This document shows, one piece after another, positions 5,416 to 5,668 of a stretch of DNA of 5,668 nt. The position numbers and the translations under genes are program-made. Every line of letters begins with the position of its first letter. Position 1 is the stretch's first letter. Location of the stretch: contig QNAH01000192.1 of assembly GCA_003641425.1 (NCBI GenBank), forward strand, positions 1 to 5,668. Reading direction: 5' to 3'. Below the pieces are notes generated by a model. That model worked only from the letters and a program-made list of their open reading frames with translations, made no database searches and was not told the origin of the DNA. This DNA is from Candidatus Zixiibacteriota bacterium. GTDB lineage: Bacteria; Zixibacteria; MSB-5A5; GN15; PGXB01.

Positions 5416-5446
5416 TTGCGGCCGGCTAAACCGGCCGCAATTTTTT
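5416..5446 (+). terminator. Strong intrinsic terminator of the small-gene unit
   Basis: TTGCGGCCGG (5416-5425) and CCGGCCGCAA (5431-5440) pair perfectly over 10 bp with a 5-nt loop CTAAA, followed directly by six T residues (5441-5446). It closes the transcript of about 450 nt that starts near 4994. Confidence 0.92.
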
Positions 5447-5468
5447 ATTCCGCACAATTTCAAATTTG

Positions 5469-5496
5469 TTGACAAACGCAATCGTAAAAATAATAT
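5469..5496 (+). promoter_or_regulatory. Candidate sigma70-type promoter for the gene at the right edge
   Basis: TTGACA (5469-5474, 6/6) is followed after 16 nt by TAATAT (5491-5496); TATTAT at 5494-5499 with 19 nt spacing is an alternative. A 14-bp palindrome AAATAATATTATTT (5488-5501) covers the -10, and TTGGATT is repeated at 5500-5506 and 5514-5520. Transcription would start about 50 nt before the ATG at 5554. Confidence 0.5.
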
Positions 5497-5553
5497 TATT
5501 TGGATTAAAATAATTGGATTGAACCTTTAATCAGTTGAATTGTAATAAATTAT

Positions 5554-5668
5554 ATGTTTACAAGAATTAAACAGGCCGTAATTATTATTGTTTTTTCGTC
5601 ATTGCTGGCGGTCGCTGTCAATCTCGCCTCCAGTAACCGAATTCCATTCAAGGGCAACTGGCCGTCTA
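5554..5668 (+). CDS. N-terminus of a membrane-anchored or exported protein, possibly a rhodanese-domain protein (3' end outside window)
   Basis: From ATG 5554 the frame stays open to the window end, giving 38 codons: MFTRIKQAVIIIVFSSLLAV and so on to FKGNWPS. It has a positively charged start (R4, K6), a hydrophobic core at about residues 8-25, and then a short segment, NRIPFKGNWPS. This pattern (one membrane helix, then x-IP-x-x-G-x-W) is what I remember from the N-terminus of small membrane-anchored rhodanese-like proteins. The catalytic cysteine loop would lie outside the window, so the assignment is tentative. No Shine-Dalgarno sequence is visible before the ATG, where the bases are almost all A and T. 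The start is nevertheless supported by the hydrophobic segment directly after it and by a promoter 55-85 nt upstream. That the protein is membrane-directed is much surer than its family. Confidence 0.6.
   Translation, partial: MFTRIKQAVIIIVFSSLLAVAVNLASSNRIPFKGNWPS

Noticed and set aside
5324..5530. 68-codon plus-strand frame
   Set aside because: It overlaps the end of the 62-aa gene in another frame and runs straight through the strong terminator at 5416-5446 and the next promoter, so it is not a credible gene.
1..5668. CRISPR array, insertion sequence, phage or integron elements
   Set aside because: I saw no regularly spaced long repeats, transposase motifs, terminal inverted repeats with target duplications, or integrase sites. 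The inverted repeats present are short and fit hairpins or operators.

Overview
The window reads as chromosomal DNA of an uncultured, diderm (Gram-negative-type) bacterium of moderate GC. A lipobox protein, membrane glycosyltransfer genes and TTGACA-type promoters support this. Some flavour of the gene set (surface-glycan genes beside small secreted cupredoxins) would suit an FCB-group or Zixibacteria-like lineage, but no marker gene proves a taxon and I hold that guess weakly.

Region 1 (1-3690) is a tightly packed, co-directional surface-polysaccharide cluster. It holds the C-terminal part of a polytopic membrane glycosyltransferase (ArnT/PMT-like, starting upstream of the window), a Gfo/Idh/MocA sugar-nucleotide dehydrogenase, a left-handed beta-helix (hexapeptide) N-acyltransferase, and a DPM1-like family 2 glycosyltransferase. 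The four genes are joined by an RBS that overlaps a stop codon, an ATGA overlap and a TAATG overlap, so they are translationally coupled. The dehydrogenase/acyltransferase pair resembles the WlbA/WlbB (WbpB/WbpD) pair that makes acylamino sugars. The aminotransferase expected between them is not in the window. The run is closed by a strong intrinsic terminator at 3800-3829.

Region 2 (3691-4894) holds a structured RNA segment that ends in that terminator and a 9-bp inverted repeat. Two short exported or membrane-anchored genes follow: a lipoprotein with a complete amicyanin-type blue-copper site, and a 174-residue single-pass membrane protein with a coiled-coil-like middle, which I do not recognise.

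Region 3 (4895-5446) is the most unusual part. A near-consensus promoter with a palindrome inside its spacer drives a leader of about 180 nt with a 9-bp closing stem. A 62-codon gene of unknown family follows with a good RBS, and a GC-rich terminator ends the unit. It looks like a self-contained small-gene or RNA transcription unit.

Region 4 (5447-5668) has another TTGACA promoter and the first 38 codons of a membrane-anchored or exported protein that runs off the window, possibly a rhodanese-domain protein.
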